64,000 nucleotides of DNA from Rhodamnia argentea (Eukaryota; Streptophyta; Magnoliopsida; Myrtales; Myrtaceae), in NCBI RefSeq assembly GCF_020921035.1, contig NC_063157.1, positions 6,382,501-6,446,500 of the forward strand, in the 5' to 3' direction. The position numbers and the translations under genes were made by a program. Under the pieces are notes generated by a model that saw nothing but the letters and a program-made list of their open reading frames with translations, was not told the DNA's origin and searched no databases. The stretch's first letter is position 1, and every line of letters starts with the position of its first letter. Shown here piece by piece: positions 29,325 through 39,600 of the stretch.

Positions 29325-29540
29325 TCTAGTCCGGCCACATTTCGATTTGTGCATCAACATGCTTCACTTGACACTTAGAGCTAGCAAAAGTTGGTTCTTC
29401 TTCTTCCACTTGTTTCGGACCTCTCGGTCTCACAGGTTATGATTTCAACTCAGGAACAAGGGGAATTCCAAGTTGCCTGCACCATCTAGGGCCTTCATAT
29501 TGGTACTAGACAGGAGTTCCCTGATGAGCTGCAACATCAT
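29325..29540 (-). pseudogene. Degenerate coding-like remnant, family unknown
   Basis: One minus-strand frame reads with protein-like composition for about 70 codons (YQYEGPRWCRQLGIPLVPEL, then PVRPRGPKQVEEEEPTFASS). It is interrupted by two in-frame stops, each one transition away from a glutamine codon (TAG for CAG, TAA for CAA). I do not recognise the family. The Pro/Arg then poly-Glu pattern could come from a transposon-encoded or host protein. Chance similarity to coding sequence cannot be excluded. Confidence 0.35.
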
Positions 29541-30534
29541 TTTTTTAAATCAATTTAACAGGGCAATGTTGATTTAACCTGAACCTTCATTAAAAGTTTC
29601 TTGCTTTTGCTCTATTGACATGGATACATCTCTCTGAGATTGGAACATCAATTCCCACTACATTTACGCTCAATCCATCATCACCTCAATCTAAAGAGAA
29701 TGGGAGGCGATGAAGTAACACAGCACTATTCCTATAATGTTTAGGAAGCTTTAAAGGAGGAAGAAAAACCATAATCTTTTACACAGAAAAGGAGAAACAA
29801 AACGTCTTTAATCAGGAACATCGCAAAATCATCACAAGGGCACAAAATTCTGGACAGATCAAACAAGTTCAAGACAAGCGCAGTTGCATGGCGTTCATTC
29901 TGAAATACCAGCAGTGGAAACATGAGATAGATCATGCTTGGAGAATAGACTTTCCTAAATTATATTTGCCTTGCCTTCCTTTTATGGGGCTGAAAAGAAA
30001 ACCATCCTCCTATGAAACTTGATTCAACTTAGTGTCACATAGCATTTCTACAAACTAGCTATTTCATTCATACAGCTGCCCTGGACAGGATGAAAAGCCG
30101 ATACAAAAGGAGCCGTTTCCAGCAGTAGTAATTCAGGGACACTGTAACCAAGTTCCTATTGCAAAAGCATTAACATGATCGATGCCTCCAGGAATTCCAT
30201 ATCAAACGAATCGTGAAGATAGATTCGCATAATAAAGCGAAAACCCAAAGGCAGTTTACACATCAAAAATAATTCAAGCTCAGCAGTTATGTTTACTGCA
30301 ATTATCATCCGGTAAGTTACAATATATCAAGAACAACTGAAGCATGCTATCAAAAAGAAGAAAAAAAGAAAGAAAACAGTTGGGTCTCAACGTAAGATGG
30401 AAGCTCCAACTAAATATTCTAAGAAAACTAAACCACTCGCTGCTGACCTCTCAAATTTGCTGTCACGCTGAAATACAGGTGTTTGTATTGCTTCCATTCT
30501 TTTTTACATCTCGGTCCTGCTTCTCCCAGTATCA

Positions 30535-32589
30535 TCAAAACTGCTTTCTTTTATTCCTAAAGATCCTATCACGTTTAGTCCAGACATAAAGGAAAGCAAG
30601 CACACCCACTGCAGAAATTGAGATCGACCCCCATGGGAGAGGTGGATCCTTAAAGCAAACAAGAGATGCCTCAAGTTCTTGTGACGCATGATAAACAAGC
30701 GAGTGGATGCCATACAGATCGTGATCAGAGGACCTCAAGTAGTACAAAGCCATCTCAAAATCAAAATGCGACAATGCAGAAACAGCTTTGTCCAGCTTGT
30801 ACTTGAACAAATTCCATCTCTGTATGAATTCGGCATGTCGATTAAGTTTAAGAAGCTTTCTGTCCCCGCCATGCGACATTATGGATTCGAGAACATCGAT
30901 AGCACTAGTAATACTGTAATTCAAAGATGTGAGGAGGACATTTCTCCGCGCTGCATCCTTTTGGACGAATGACAAAGACGAGATCTCCGAGAATGGCCCG
31001 AATGGTGTCTGCCCAACACTCCAAGTATAGTCCACCAGAGTGTTATTATGCCTCGAGCTCCATAACAGATGAGTAGGTGAAACTCCCCACATGCTCTGCA
31101 AGATAGAACCGACTAGAGGCCGCTCGAGATCCCTCGTCTGAGTAAAAACATGACGGCCATTGCAACTGTAATCACTCACCGTCTGTGTATTTTTTGTCCT
31201 CACTGCGATCACCATATCCTTAAAAGAAACAGATTGATGATATCGGTCAAGCAACAAGAGAGTGTTTAGTTCTAAATCAAACACATAGACAGGAAGCACC
31301 CTGCCATAATCCTCCTCAGGGAAACCTGCCAACCTCCTAAACTCGTCAGCTGAATCAGTCAATATCTGATGCAAACGCTTTGAGTCCAGATACTCATTCA
31401 CGATCAGAGTATAATTATCAAACAAGAACCTGGAAGTGTACGAATTCGTAGCTCTTGAAATCGCGAAAGAACAAATCGGGCAGTCCTTATAGTTCACTGA
31501 ATACTCCTTAAAGCTCAAAGACTGATCACCCAGCAACAACCCACCATCGTTCACCTCATCCCTGAACACCTTCTCGATATTCTTCCAGTCCAAACCACTC
31601 GAATCCCTACTCTCCGAGCTATAAACATGTATAAACTGAACAATCAAGGAGTTCTCGAAAGGGACTGGAATTCGCAGAGAGGGCACAACGAGTACCTGGT
31701 ATGCGCTCCAGACCAGAGATGCCAAGTCCGCGAGGAGCGTCTTGTGCGACTTGGGCCGACCGTGCAGCACCGCGAGAGGATGGAACTCACCCCGCGGCAA
31801 AACCCCGTCGCCGGACAATGCGGGCCCATAATCAACCGGCCCCGCTGCCAAATCGATCCAGACGTACCTCTCCCTCCCGGTCCAAATGTTCCCCAGGCAT
31901 TTCGTGAACCCCGGGGAAGAATCCCCCGGCGTGTAGCCATATGCATACTGCTTCTCCTGCGGCCCGAGATCGAGGAAATAGACGTAGACCCCCTCGACGG
32001 GCTTCTCCCTCTCGAAATCTTGCCGGATCAAGCCATCTACGGCAGCGTACGGGATTGAGAGGAGCGGGGAGCGGAGGGAGGAGGGGGACCTGGCGATCTC
32101 AGCGCGGAGGGCGTCGGAGAGGGAGGAGGAGAGGGAGCGAGGGGCATGGGAGACGTCGAGGTGAAGGGAGTGGCGGAGGGAGAGGCTGTGGGAGGGGCGG
32201 CCGCCGGAGGAGGAGAAGGGGGCGATGACGTGGAAGTGGCCGGAGGGGAGAGAGGCGGAGAGGAAGGAGGAGAGGAGGGAGGAGGAGTCGGAAGGGAAGG
32301 AAGGGCCGACGAGGCGGACGTGGACGGGGACGGAGAGGGAGAGGGCGGAGAGGGAGTCGATGAGGCGGGTCAGGTGCTGGGGTTGCTGGCCGGGGAGGGG
32401 CTGGAGAGAGAGGGAGGACTTGAGAGAAGAAGGGAGGGAGAGGTAGGAGTCGTTGGTGGCCTGCGGGTCGTGGCGGTACTGGGTGGTCAGGAAGGTGTCG
32501 AGGCCGAGGATCGGGGCGGCGGAGGCTGCGGCGGAGAAGATCGCGAGGAGTAGGAAGAGCCCTAGGGCCGCCGTGGCTCCGGGGGCCAT
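30535..32589 (-). CDS. Intronless type I membrane protein, At3g28720/At5g58100-like
   Basis: A single 684-codon frame that resembles the plant family containing At3g28720 and At5g58100. The latter is linked to pollen exine formation in the literature as I recall it; the biochemical role is unknown. The start at 32589 gives MAPGATAALGLFLLLAIFSA followed by AASAAP, a clear signal peptide. Near the C-terminus is one hydrophobic segment (WGSISISAVGVLAFLYVW, about 651-668), then a short basic tail ending KRKQF. This predicts a lumenal body of about 625 residues and a cytosolic tail of about 16. Lysines at -3 and -5 fit a KXKXX ER/Golgi retrieval motif. Several N-glycosylation sites (NDS, NYT, NNT, NYS) support a lumenal body. 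The 5' third is very GC-rich and Ser/Leu-biased, which produces large shadow frames on both strands. Confidence 0.8.
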   Translation of the reverse strand: MAPGATAALGLFLLLAIFSAAASAAPILGLDTFLTTQYRHDPQATNDSYLSLPSSLKSSLSLQPLPGQQPQHLTRLIDSLSALSLSVPVHVRLVGPSFPSDSSSLLSSFLSASLPSGHFHVIAPFSSSGGRPSHSLSLRHSLHLDVSHAPRSLSSSLSDALRAEIARSPSSLRSPLLSIPYAAVDGLIRQDFEREKPVEGVYVYFLDLGPQEKQYAYGYTPGDSSPGFTKCLGNIWTGRERYVWIDLAAGPVDYGPALSGDGVLPRGEFHPLAVLHGRPKSHKTLLADLASLVWSAYQVLVVPSLRIPVPFENSLIVQFIHVYSSESRDSSGLDWKNIEKVFRDEVNDGGLLLGDQSLSFKEYSVNYKDCPICSFAISRATNSYTSRFLFDNYTLIVNEYLDSKRLHQILTDSADEFRRLAGFPEEDYGRVLPVYVFDLELNTLLLLDRYHQSVSFKDMVIAVRTKNTQTVSDYSCNGRHVFTQTRDLERPLVGSILQSMWGVSPTHLLWSSRHNNTLVDYTWSVGQTPFGPFSEISSLSFVQKDAARRNVLLTSLNYSITSAIDVLESIMSHGGDRKLLKLNRHAEFIQRWNLFKYKLDKAVSALSHFDFEMALYYLRSSDHDLYGIHSLVYHASQELEASLVCFKDPPLPWGSISISAVGVLAFLYVWTKRDRIFRNKRKQF

Positions 32590-34734
32590 CGGGCTGCAGG
32601 CGGAGGAGGAGTGCCTGTGAGTGAGTGAGTGCTGTCAGTGTGGAGAGCGACGGCGGCGGCGATCGGAGTGAAACGAGAGAACGTCGGCCGACCCAGTCCC
32701 TCGTTTGGTCCGTCGATGGAGCTGAATTAAGCCGAGAAGGGACGACGAGAAAATGGAGGGTCAAGACCTCTTAAAAAGTTCTCTTAAAGCCCAACCAAAG
32801 GGTCCAATTCAAGTCAAACGACTTCATATACAACAACCCCCCCTCCCAAAGCGCCATAAAAATCAAACGACTTCATATCTTTTCCGCGATTCACATCCAA
32901 GCAGGACGGACGATTTCAAAACAGCCTCTTTCCTCCATTCACCAGATAGAGAATTTCGCAATTCGCTACTAAATTCATTCGTAACATAAACTAGAAATAA
33001 TGATGGCAATTTACTACAGTGCAGAGTAATTAGACTGCGTATGTATGTATCGTCGATGGAGGAAAGAGTGAAAAGAGAGCGACATTATGGAAATCTCTAG
33101 TCTACTACATGTACATATCGTACTCATCGTGGTTTTTTCGACTCTCATCGACGTGTATGTACGGGGTTGATTAAACACCCTCACCTCTCTTCCTTCTGCA
33201 TAATCCACGTGGCGCTAGCTTGATGCCATGTTGATTCCACGTGTCCTTTTTCTTTTTTTAACCCTCCAAATTAACAAAGTTATTATAAGTCAAATAACGG
33301 AAGTGCACAAACAAAGGATAATTAAAAAAAAGGAATAGCAAGGCTTATGAATTGTGGACCAATGGGACCTATCCTTCGCCCCTTGGATGGTTACTTTTGC
33401 TCGGTCTTTGGGGCGATCTCTCTCCAATTTTGAAGATGCAATGCCAAAAGATGCAAGAAACGAACCTTGATTGATCCGTGCTCTTTTTTTTTTTCCCCTA
33501 GGAGAGGAGGGATAGAACAGTTCTAGTTGATGCTACAACTCGCAACCCAATTTTGATCATGCGGCGCCCCGTCGACTCGAATAGTTCTTCGTCGTTCCAA
33601 TATCTTCTTTAGCTTATGACGGGAGTTGCAGGATCTTATTTTCTCGATTGAAATGTCTCTATTAAGATTATCAACACACTTGGGCTCCGTTTGGGAACAC
33701 ATTTGCAAAGCCCTTAGACCTTAGAAGCCATTTGGGATCTCAAGGCAGCCTTTGGTGTCTGCTGACATTACTGCTCTGAATTCCGTTAGAAGTAGATGTT
33801 TTTTATTAAGAGACAGGGTTTTCTTTCCCCATGAAACATTCAGTCCATAGACCCGGCAGAATCGGGGGCTTCACTCATGTCATTGCTTAGCAACAAGGCC
33901 CAAACGTGCAGCTTTAAAAAAAAACTCGTTGTTCAGTTTGATTCAGCTCGGATTACCCTGAATGAGATGTTCCTGCTTAGTCCAAGATTATTCTACCAAA
34001 ATCAAGTGAAGTTCATCTTATATTGGACAAGAAGGAGGATCAAATCTGTGAATCTGTTTGCAACTCGAATTTAGGAAAATATTCACCAAAATGGAGAATT
34101 GTCTTGCTCGAAATATTGCCTTGCTGCCGAAATACAGAGGATTTTGCTGATTGCTATGATTTCAACTTTGATTGAGTATTTGCCATGGGAGCATATGGAA
34201 TCTGGTTAGCCTGCGCATACATCGATCTTGCGTTTTCGAGCTTACCCTTTTGATCATTCTACTTGAAGACCAATAATTAAAATAAAGAAAATTTGGTGAA
34301 TTGTCCACATTAATTTGAACATGAAGTAGCACATTAAATTTAAAAATAAGCTTTTTTTTTTAATGGAGCCCACATAGATTTATGTGCGATATTAAAATTG
34401 AGGTTGCATATGAGGTCGCACCTCAATTTTTATAAATTTGAACATGAGGCCACACATAACCTCGCCGAGAGATTACAAAAAAAAAAAAAAAAACTTTCCG
34501 ACTATCTGCGCCATAAATCCCTACTATTCAAATTTCAACTTACCTAGATTTTTCGCGAAAGCATGTTATATACGCAAGAACCAGGGGATTTGAGAGAAAA
34601 ATTATTTTGCTGGTGGCATGAAACTAAGTGACTATACCAAGTTATATATCATCCAATTTTAAATCTAGTACATCTTGAGAAATGAAAAAAAGATATAGTC
34701 GCCTGATTCGCTCTACTAAAGTGAGAAAAGTGTT

Positions 34735-35360
34735 GATACTTGATATTGATATGTAGAGAGTAGGGGGAATAATTAACCAAAAAGCCCTAAACCTATTATG
34801 GATGCATTTGATTAACCTTTTCCAATAGGCTTTGAGCCTTCAAAGCCCCTTGGAAAAATGTTAAGGCGTTTCGCAAGGCCAGGTTTTTCGGGGGGTATTT
34901 GGTAGGCTCAAGGCCCCATTAACGTAAAATAGTGAGTTGACTATTTTGCCCACAAAACCTTATTAAAAATCCAATTTTACCTCTTCCTAGATCTACCATT
35001 CATCTTCCTTTTTTAGGGAGGTCGATGAGAGCAGATTTGACTAGAGAAGCGCCAGCTAGGGCAAATCTAGTCGGCAATGGATACCGGCGCCAGATTTAGC
35101 TCCTCGAATAAGGAAGGGTCTTGATTTTTTGCAATAAAAAAGAAATAAATAAAATATGCAGCCAAAATTCCTTTGCATATTTTTGTTTGGCCAAACACTA
35201 CTTAAACCAAAATTGCATTTCAAAGGATTTTTTACCAAGTGCCATTTTCATTTTTCCGAAGCCGGACATTTGCATTTGCCCAAAGCCCAATTCCAAAGCC
35301 GAGCTAATTCCGCCTTAAACGTGTCAATTATGTTAATTTAAACCTATACCTTGTAAAAAT
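34735..35360. repeat. Dispersed repeat C interrupted by an approximately 490-bp insertion
   Basis: Left part 34735-34818 (for example GATACTTGATATTGATATG and GGGGGAATAATTAACCAAAA) and right part 35309-35360 (CAATTATGTTAATTTAAACC) match one uninterrupted stretch at 39474-39600. The 34819-35308 segment is absent from that other copy. It contains inward-facing similar stretches (GGCTTTG/CAAAGCC) and is probably a non-autonomous DNA transposon. Its exact ends and target duplication are not clear. Confidence 0.5.
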
Positions 35361-35499
35361 TTTCTAATGTAATCATTCCGGCCAATTTTGAATGAAAATC
35401 ATTGACGTAGACGTCGGTCGTCTCACGTGACATGACCAACATTGGCATTGATGATTTTTGAAAAAAATTTCAAATTTTTTTTGTGTTTTTATTTTTTTT

Positions 35500-35766
35500 T
35501 TCAATATAGTCCCTAGAGTTTTGAAACATGTTCACTTTAATCCCTGAATTAAATGAAAATATTCAATATTTTCCTTGATCATAAATCAATAGAATGACTA
35601 TATTGAACATGTACTAGAAGTTATGGGATTACATTAAACAAATTAAAAATTCAGAAACCACATTAAACATAATGCTAAAGTTCATTGGTCATATTGAACA
35701 AATTAAAAGTTTAGAGATCAAATTGTGCATTGAGCCAAAGTCTAGGGATTATTTATGTCATTATCA
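35500..35766. repeat. Foldback repeat, family B, copy 2
   Basis: It shares modules with the copy at 21565-21990, including ACAAATTAAAAGTTTAGAGA and an end of the GGGATTATTTATGTCATT type. Only about one unit of the left arm but the full right arm of three units is present. It abuts family A copy 2. Confidence 0.55.
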
Positions 35767-36324
35767 TCATAAAAAACCCTAAACTTCGGGTCAAATCTTA
35801 ATTATGTCCTAAATTTTTATGTGTCATAAAAAAAAAACCTCAGTGTGATGTCCAATTCCAATTTTATTCTTTTTTTTTTCATTAAAGAATCATCAACTTT
35901 TACTTTGAGTCTCCAATCTTCCCCGTTAACCATCCGTCCAAAATCGCCATTAGTGATATTACGAGGCATTTTCATGCCATTGCTCTACTTTTTCATCTCT
36001 CGTGCTTAGACAGCTTGCCTCGGGACACTTGAACAACTTCTGCTTGGGAGTTTTTCACCTCTCGGTTGTTAACAAAAAATTTTGAACAAAGGATTAATTG
36101 GGACAGATTTGGGAATCAAGTAAAAATTAGTGCTTTTTTGTAAGACATAAAAGTTTAGGGTAAATTTGGGATATAATCTCAAGGTGAAAGTTTTTATAGA
36201 ATTTTTTTTTTTAGAATTGAGATTAAATCTCAAGTTTGGAGTTTTTTATGGGATAAAAAAAATATTTTTAGATAAAATTGAGACCGTACTTAAAATTGAG
36301 ATTTTTTTTTAATGATATTAGGCC
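35767..36324. repeat. Foldback repeat, family A, copy 2
   Basis: Modules of the type AAAAAACCCTAAACTT, ATCTTAATTATGTCCTAAA and CATCAACTTTTACTTTGAGT on the left are mirrored on the right by their reverse complements. The centre holds CATGCC-type sequence near 35970-36020. The right end reads ATATTAGGCC, the inverse of the GGTCTAATAT start of copy 1. Confidence 0.55.
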
Positions 36325-36851
36325 GTTATTTTACCAGGAGCCTTTATCGGGCGGCTCGCACTTGCCGCAGCACGGTAAAATCCGGTCCCCGATGAGAACC
36401 AGATCCCAACCTCCCGAGTTTTCACTGGCTTCTCTATATTGACCATGCTGTCCTTCCATGTCCACGTGGCGTGATCTCATTGGTCAGTTAAAAAGAGCGC
36501 GCAAGGGAGGAAGATGTACCTTGACTGAACCGTGGTAGTACCGTCACAGCCATGAACGGTCACATCTACCTCCCGGTCGTCGCCATTAAGCAGCAAACCA
36601 TTAGGTAACTCCAAAGACGAAGATGAGGCGCCAGTGCAGTCTAACCTCGCAGCCATCAAACATCGATGAAGACAAGTTTGCCCATCCCGAAACAAGAAGT
36701 GATCTTGTAGTTACCAGAACATCAAGTTTTGAATCCTGCAGACTCTGCAGCAATTGAGAGATTGCAGAACAGTTAAAACTCAAAATCATCCTCAGAGCAG
36801 CTCACTGGTGGCTACCATTGGAAGTGTTTGGGTTTGAGCTAAGATGGACCG

Positions 36852-37138
36852 ATGATGGGCATTGAACTCGAAGGTCTCCACAAACAACTATTCTCTGTTC
36901 TCTGAGCTCATCAAATCGACCGAAGCGGACCTCGTTCACCGAGACCCGGACCTTCGCGTTGAAGCCATTCGGCCCAATCGAAGAAGGCGAGGCGGTAACC
37001 AATAACACCACGAGCCAATGCAAGGGAAACGAGCTCGCGGACACCGCCGAGGTCGAGCCTCGGGCAAGGCCAGATCTAGGGTCCCCTGAGGCCGGCAAGC
37101 TCGAATCTAAGGTCGCGAGCCTCAAATCCGAGGTTTAG
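36852..37138 (+). pseudogene. Broken host-gene fragment, unrecognised
   Basis: The plus strand reads as protein-like in successive frames: MMGIELEGLHKQLFSVL, then ELIKSTEADLVHRDPDLRVE, then a last part of 44 codons running from EEGEAVTNN through ARPDLGSPEAGKLESKVASL to a stop at 37136-37138. At least two frame changes separate these pieces, so it cannot encode one product as it stands. The composition is charged and helical. I do not recognise the family. It sits beside a second fragment of a different family on the other strand. Confidence 0.45.
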
Positions 37139-37319
37139 AGCGTTCCAATGGGCTCGACTGGTCTAGATAGAGAGAGAGTGTGACAGAGGGGATGATGGCT
37201 GGCCGGTGCTGCGACGTCGAACGACGGTGGACCTCGTGCGTTGGTCTTCCACGGCGGCGCTTGTCAAGCAGTCTTTCTTCCGAATCTTTTATTGGGAAGC
37301 ACAGACACTCTCCTCCAGA

Positions 37320-37708
37320 GCCACCGTGTCAGTGTCACGCTCGGACACGTCCGGACACGCGGTCAACCAGCCGGCTGGCGACATGCGAGTCCGGAGTGGG
37401 ATCTGGTGGAGGTCGGAGGAGGAGAGGAACTGAAGGAGCACATGGTACAGGATGGTAGCGGAGGATGTCGGCGAGGACGGTGGGGGAGAGGCGGCGCGAA
37501 GGTCGGAGTAGGTGAGGTAGGCGTTGGGGACGGAGAGGACGGTGACGGCGGAGCGTTTCGAGTCGACGGTTGTGAAGAGGAGGGCGGTGAAGGCGGATAG
37601 TTCTGGGAAAGTGGAGAGGATGAGAGGGAGGCCGTGGGGGTTGTGGGGAGAACACAGCGGAGGGCTACGACGGAGAAGATGGTTTATAAGTAAGAGAAGA
37701 AGGTGCAA
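37320..37708 (-). pseudogene. Fasciclin-like arabinogalactan protein (FLA) fragment
   Basis: The minus strand reads ILSTFPELSAFTALLFTTVD, then SAVTVLSVPNAYLTYSDL, then in another frame LSPTVLADILRYH, then back to HVLLQFLSSSDLHQI. This is the first half of a FAS1 domain, with the H1-type TVLSVPNAYL and the H2-type DILRYHVLLQ stretches. FAS1 domains mediate adhesion in cell-wall arabinogalactan proteins. There are at least two frameshifts. No start ATG, signal peptide, second half of the FAS1 domain or GPI signal is visible. It is a broken, partial copy. Confidence 0.65.
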
Positions 37709-39473
37709 CCCTAGTGCTCTCGACAGTGTAAATTTAATTCCATCGTATTCGATTTTTTTATTTTTTATTTTTTTGGGTTAAGCTTAACTTTTCACAATTA
37801 TGACTAATTAATCAACTAATGATCCCCCTTTCTAGCAAAAAATAATAATAAATAATGATTCCCTTCTACTCAAATAATTCTCATGTGAAATATATTATAC
37901 ATTATATTTGAAAAGTATTCAAAACAATCTATTTATAAGAATGTTAATTTATCATGTATATATAAATATACATTTAATCTACGCGTATCTAAATGTATTT
38001 CGATTCTCTATTTTTTTAAAATGATGTGTGAACGTATAGCGTCGCATCATGTCGCGTGTCGATGCTACTTAGATCATTTACCTTTTATGTTTTACTCACA
38101 ATTTTTCTTTCGGATATATCACATCCCTTAAGTGGGATTTTATTATCCAAGCTATATTCGAACACATATGAATTTCATGTTTTGCTAAACAACCTCAAGT
38201 TTTTATGTGTGATAGCATCCGGCTCGATTGGTCTGACCAGGTTTCCTCCCCCTCAGCCCAAAAAATAGGGGGAACTTAGATATATTAGTTTTCAGCTTGA
38301 GTCTATCCTTAATTCGTAAATTTAACATTATTTGTTTCCTTTATCTTATCAAAAATATAACCTTGAAGCTTTTTTATTTGCGAGGAAAAAGGAACATCCA
38401 TTTATTTTTTTTAAAACTATAGCACAACCTTAGAGGCCTGGGTATTTAAAAGTTTAATGAAACACCTTCCAATTCTCACGAACCGATTAAATATAGATTA
38501 TTTTAACCCAAAGTAGTTTAACCTATGACTTGAGAGATTTGAAACAGCAACCTTCGATACTTAAGTTGAAAAAAATCTACCGACGCACCCGGCAAATCAT
38601 GCCAACCCTTTTTTTTTTATCATGCCAACCCTGAAAAGTTGCAATCGTGCAACTTCCAAATGTAAATAGATAGAAAAAGCTAGGAGTAAGATCTTGATAA
38701 ATATTGCATCGTTTGAGAATCAAGAATGGACGAGTGGCTTATAAACAGGGTCTCGTCCTCTTCCCTTATAACCGCACGCTTCCAATCATAGCCATGGGGG
38801 CCAACGGTTGCCAGAGCAAGGAAGCCAATTACTTGTAGCTCGGTTGAGATCGAGAGCATTCACCAACACTTTTGGAGCTGAGGACTGAGTATCCACCCAT
38901 ATGCGCAGGAGGTCTGTGAAACCTTCAAGAGTTTGGAGGCAATGGAAGATGAAGAATCAGTTGCGACTCGAATGTAATTCAGATCAAAGAGACAATCACT
39001 TCGAACCCCTTTTCATGTTCGCTAGTTCAATGAGCAAAAGAAGGAGCAAAGTACTAGGTCTGAAGGATTGGTTCGTCCCTTCCGCCGTTGCTTTGCTGCT
39101 ATGCATGCGCGCGATACAGCGGAGAGTTGAGACCATCCAACGAACGACCTCGTTGCTCGATTAGAGTTTTAGTTCTATATCTTCTTCTTTGGCTCTTTTT
39201 TTTTTTTTTTTTTTGTCATCTTTAGTTGGGAGGCATTTAATCCTTCTTGCCTTCATCTGGTTTTACGAACTGGTCAAGATCAAGCTATATTCCACGTTAA
39301 TGGACTTGGCTGCTGCTGCTGCGGATTACAGAACTTCAACTTTCTTTTGGTAATTTCATGCCCTGGAGAAATGTTCTTCCCCAGTAGTTATTTTTGTTCA
39401 TGACTCATTTCTTTGCTGGAAGCCCTGCCAAAAAACATTTCTTTGTTACTATAGTTCAAGAAGCTAAGCCGGT

Positions 39474-39600
39474 GGATACTTGATCTTGATATGTGGAGAA
39501 TAGAAGGGATAATTATCCAAAATATCGTAAACTTATTATATGGCAGCCAATTTAACCTTAAACTTTTCAATTATATTAATTTAGACTTATCCCTTGTATG
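39474..39600. repeat. Dispersed repeat C, uninterrupted copy
   Basis: It aligns by eye with the two halves at 34735-34818 and 35309-35360, reading through the point where the other copy carries about 490 extra bases. Similarity is roughly four in five bases over the first 70. Function and family are unknown. Confidence 0.5.

Larger units (their letters stand above)
28904..30534. other. Convergent intergenic spacer, AP2 gene to membrane-protein gene
   Basis: 1.6 kb with no intact gene. The one coding-like patch is a degenerate minus-strand stretch at about 29325-29540, listed separately. The rest is A/T-rich and includes both 3' ends. Confidence 0.6.

Noticed and set aside
32099-32764. 221-codon minus-strand Pro/Leu/Arg-rich frame
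   Set aside because: An out-of-frame shadow of the GC-rich 5' end of the intronless membrane-protein gene.
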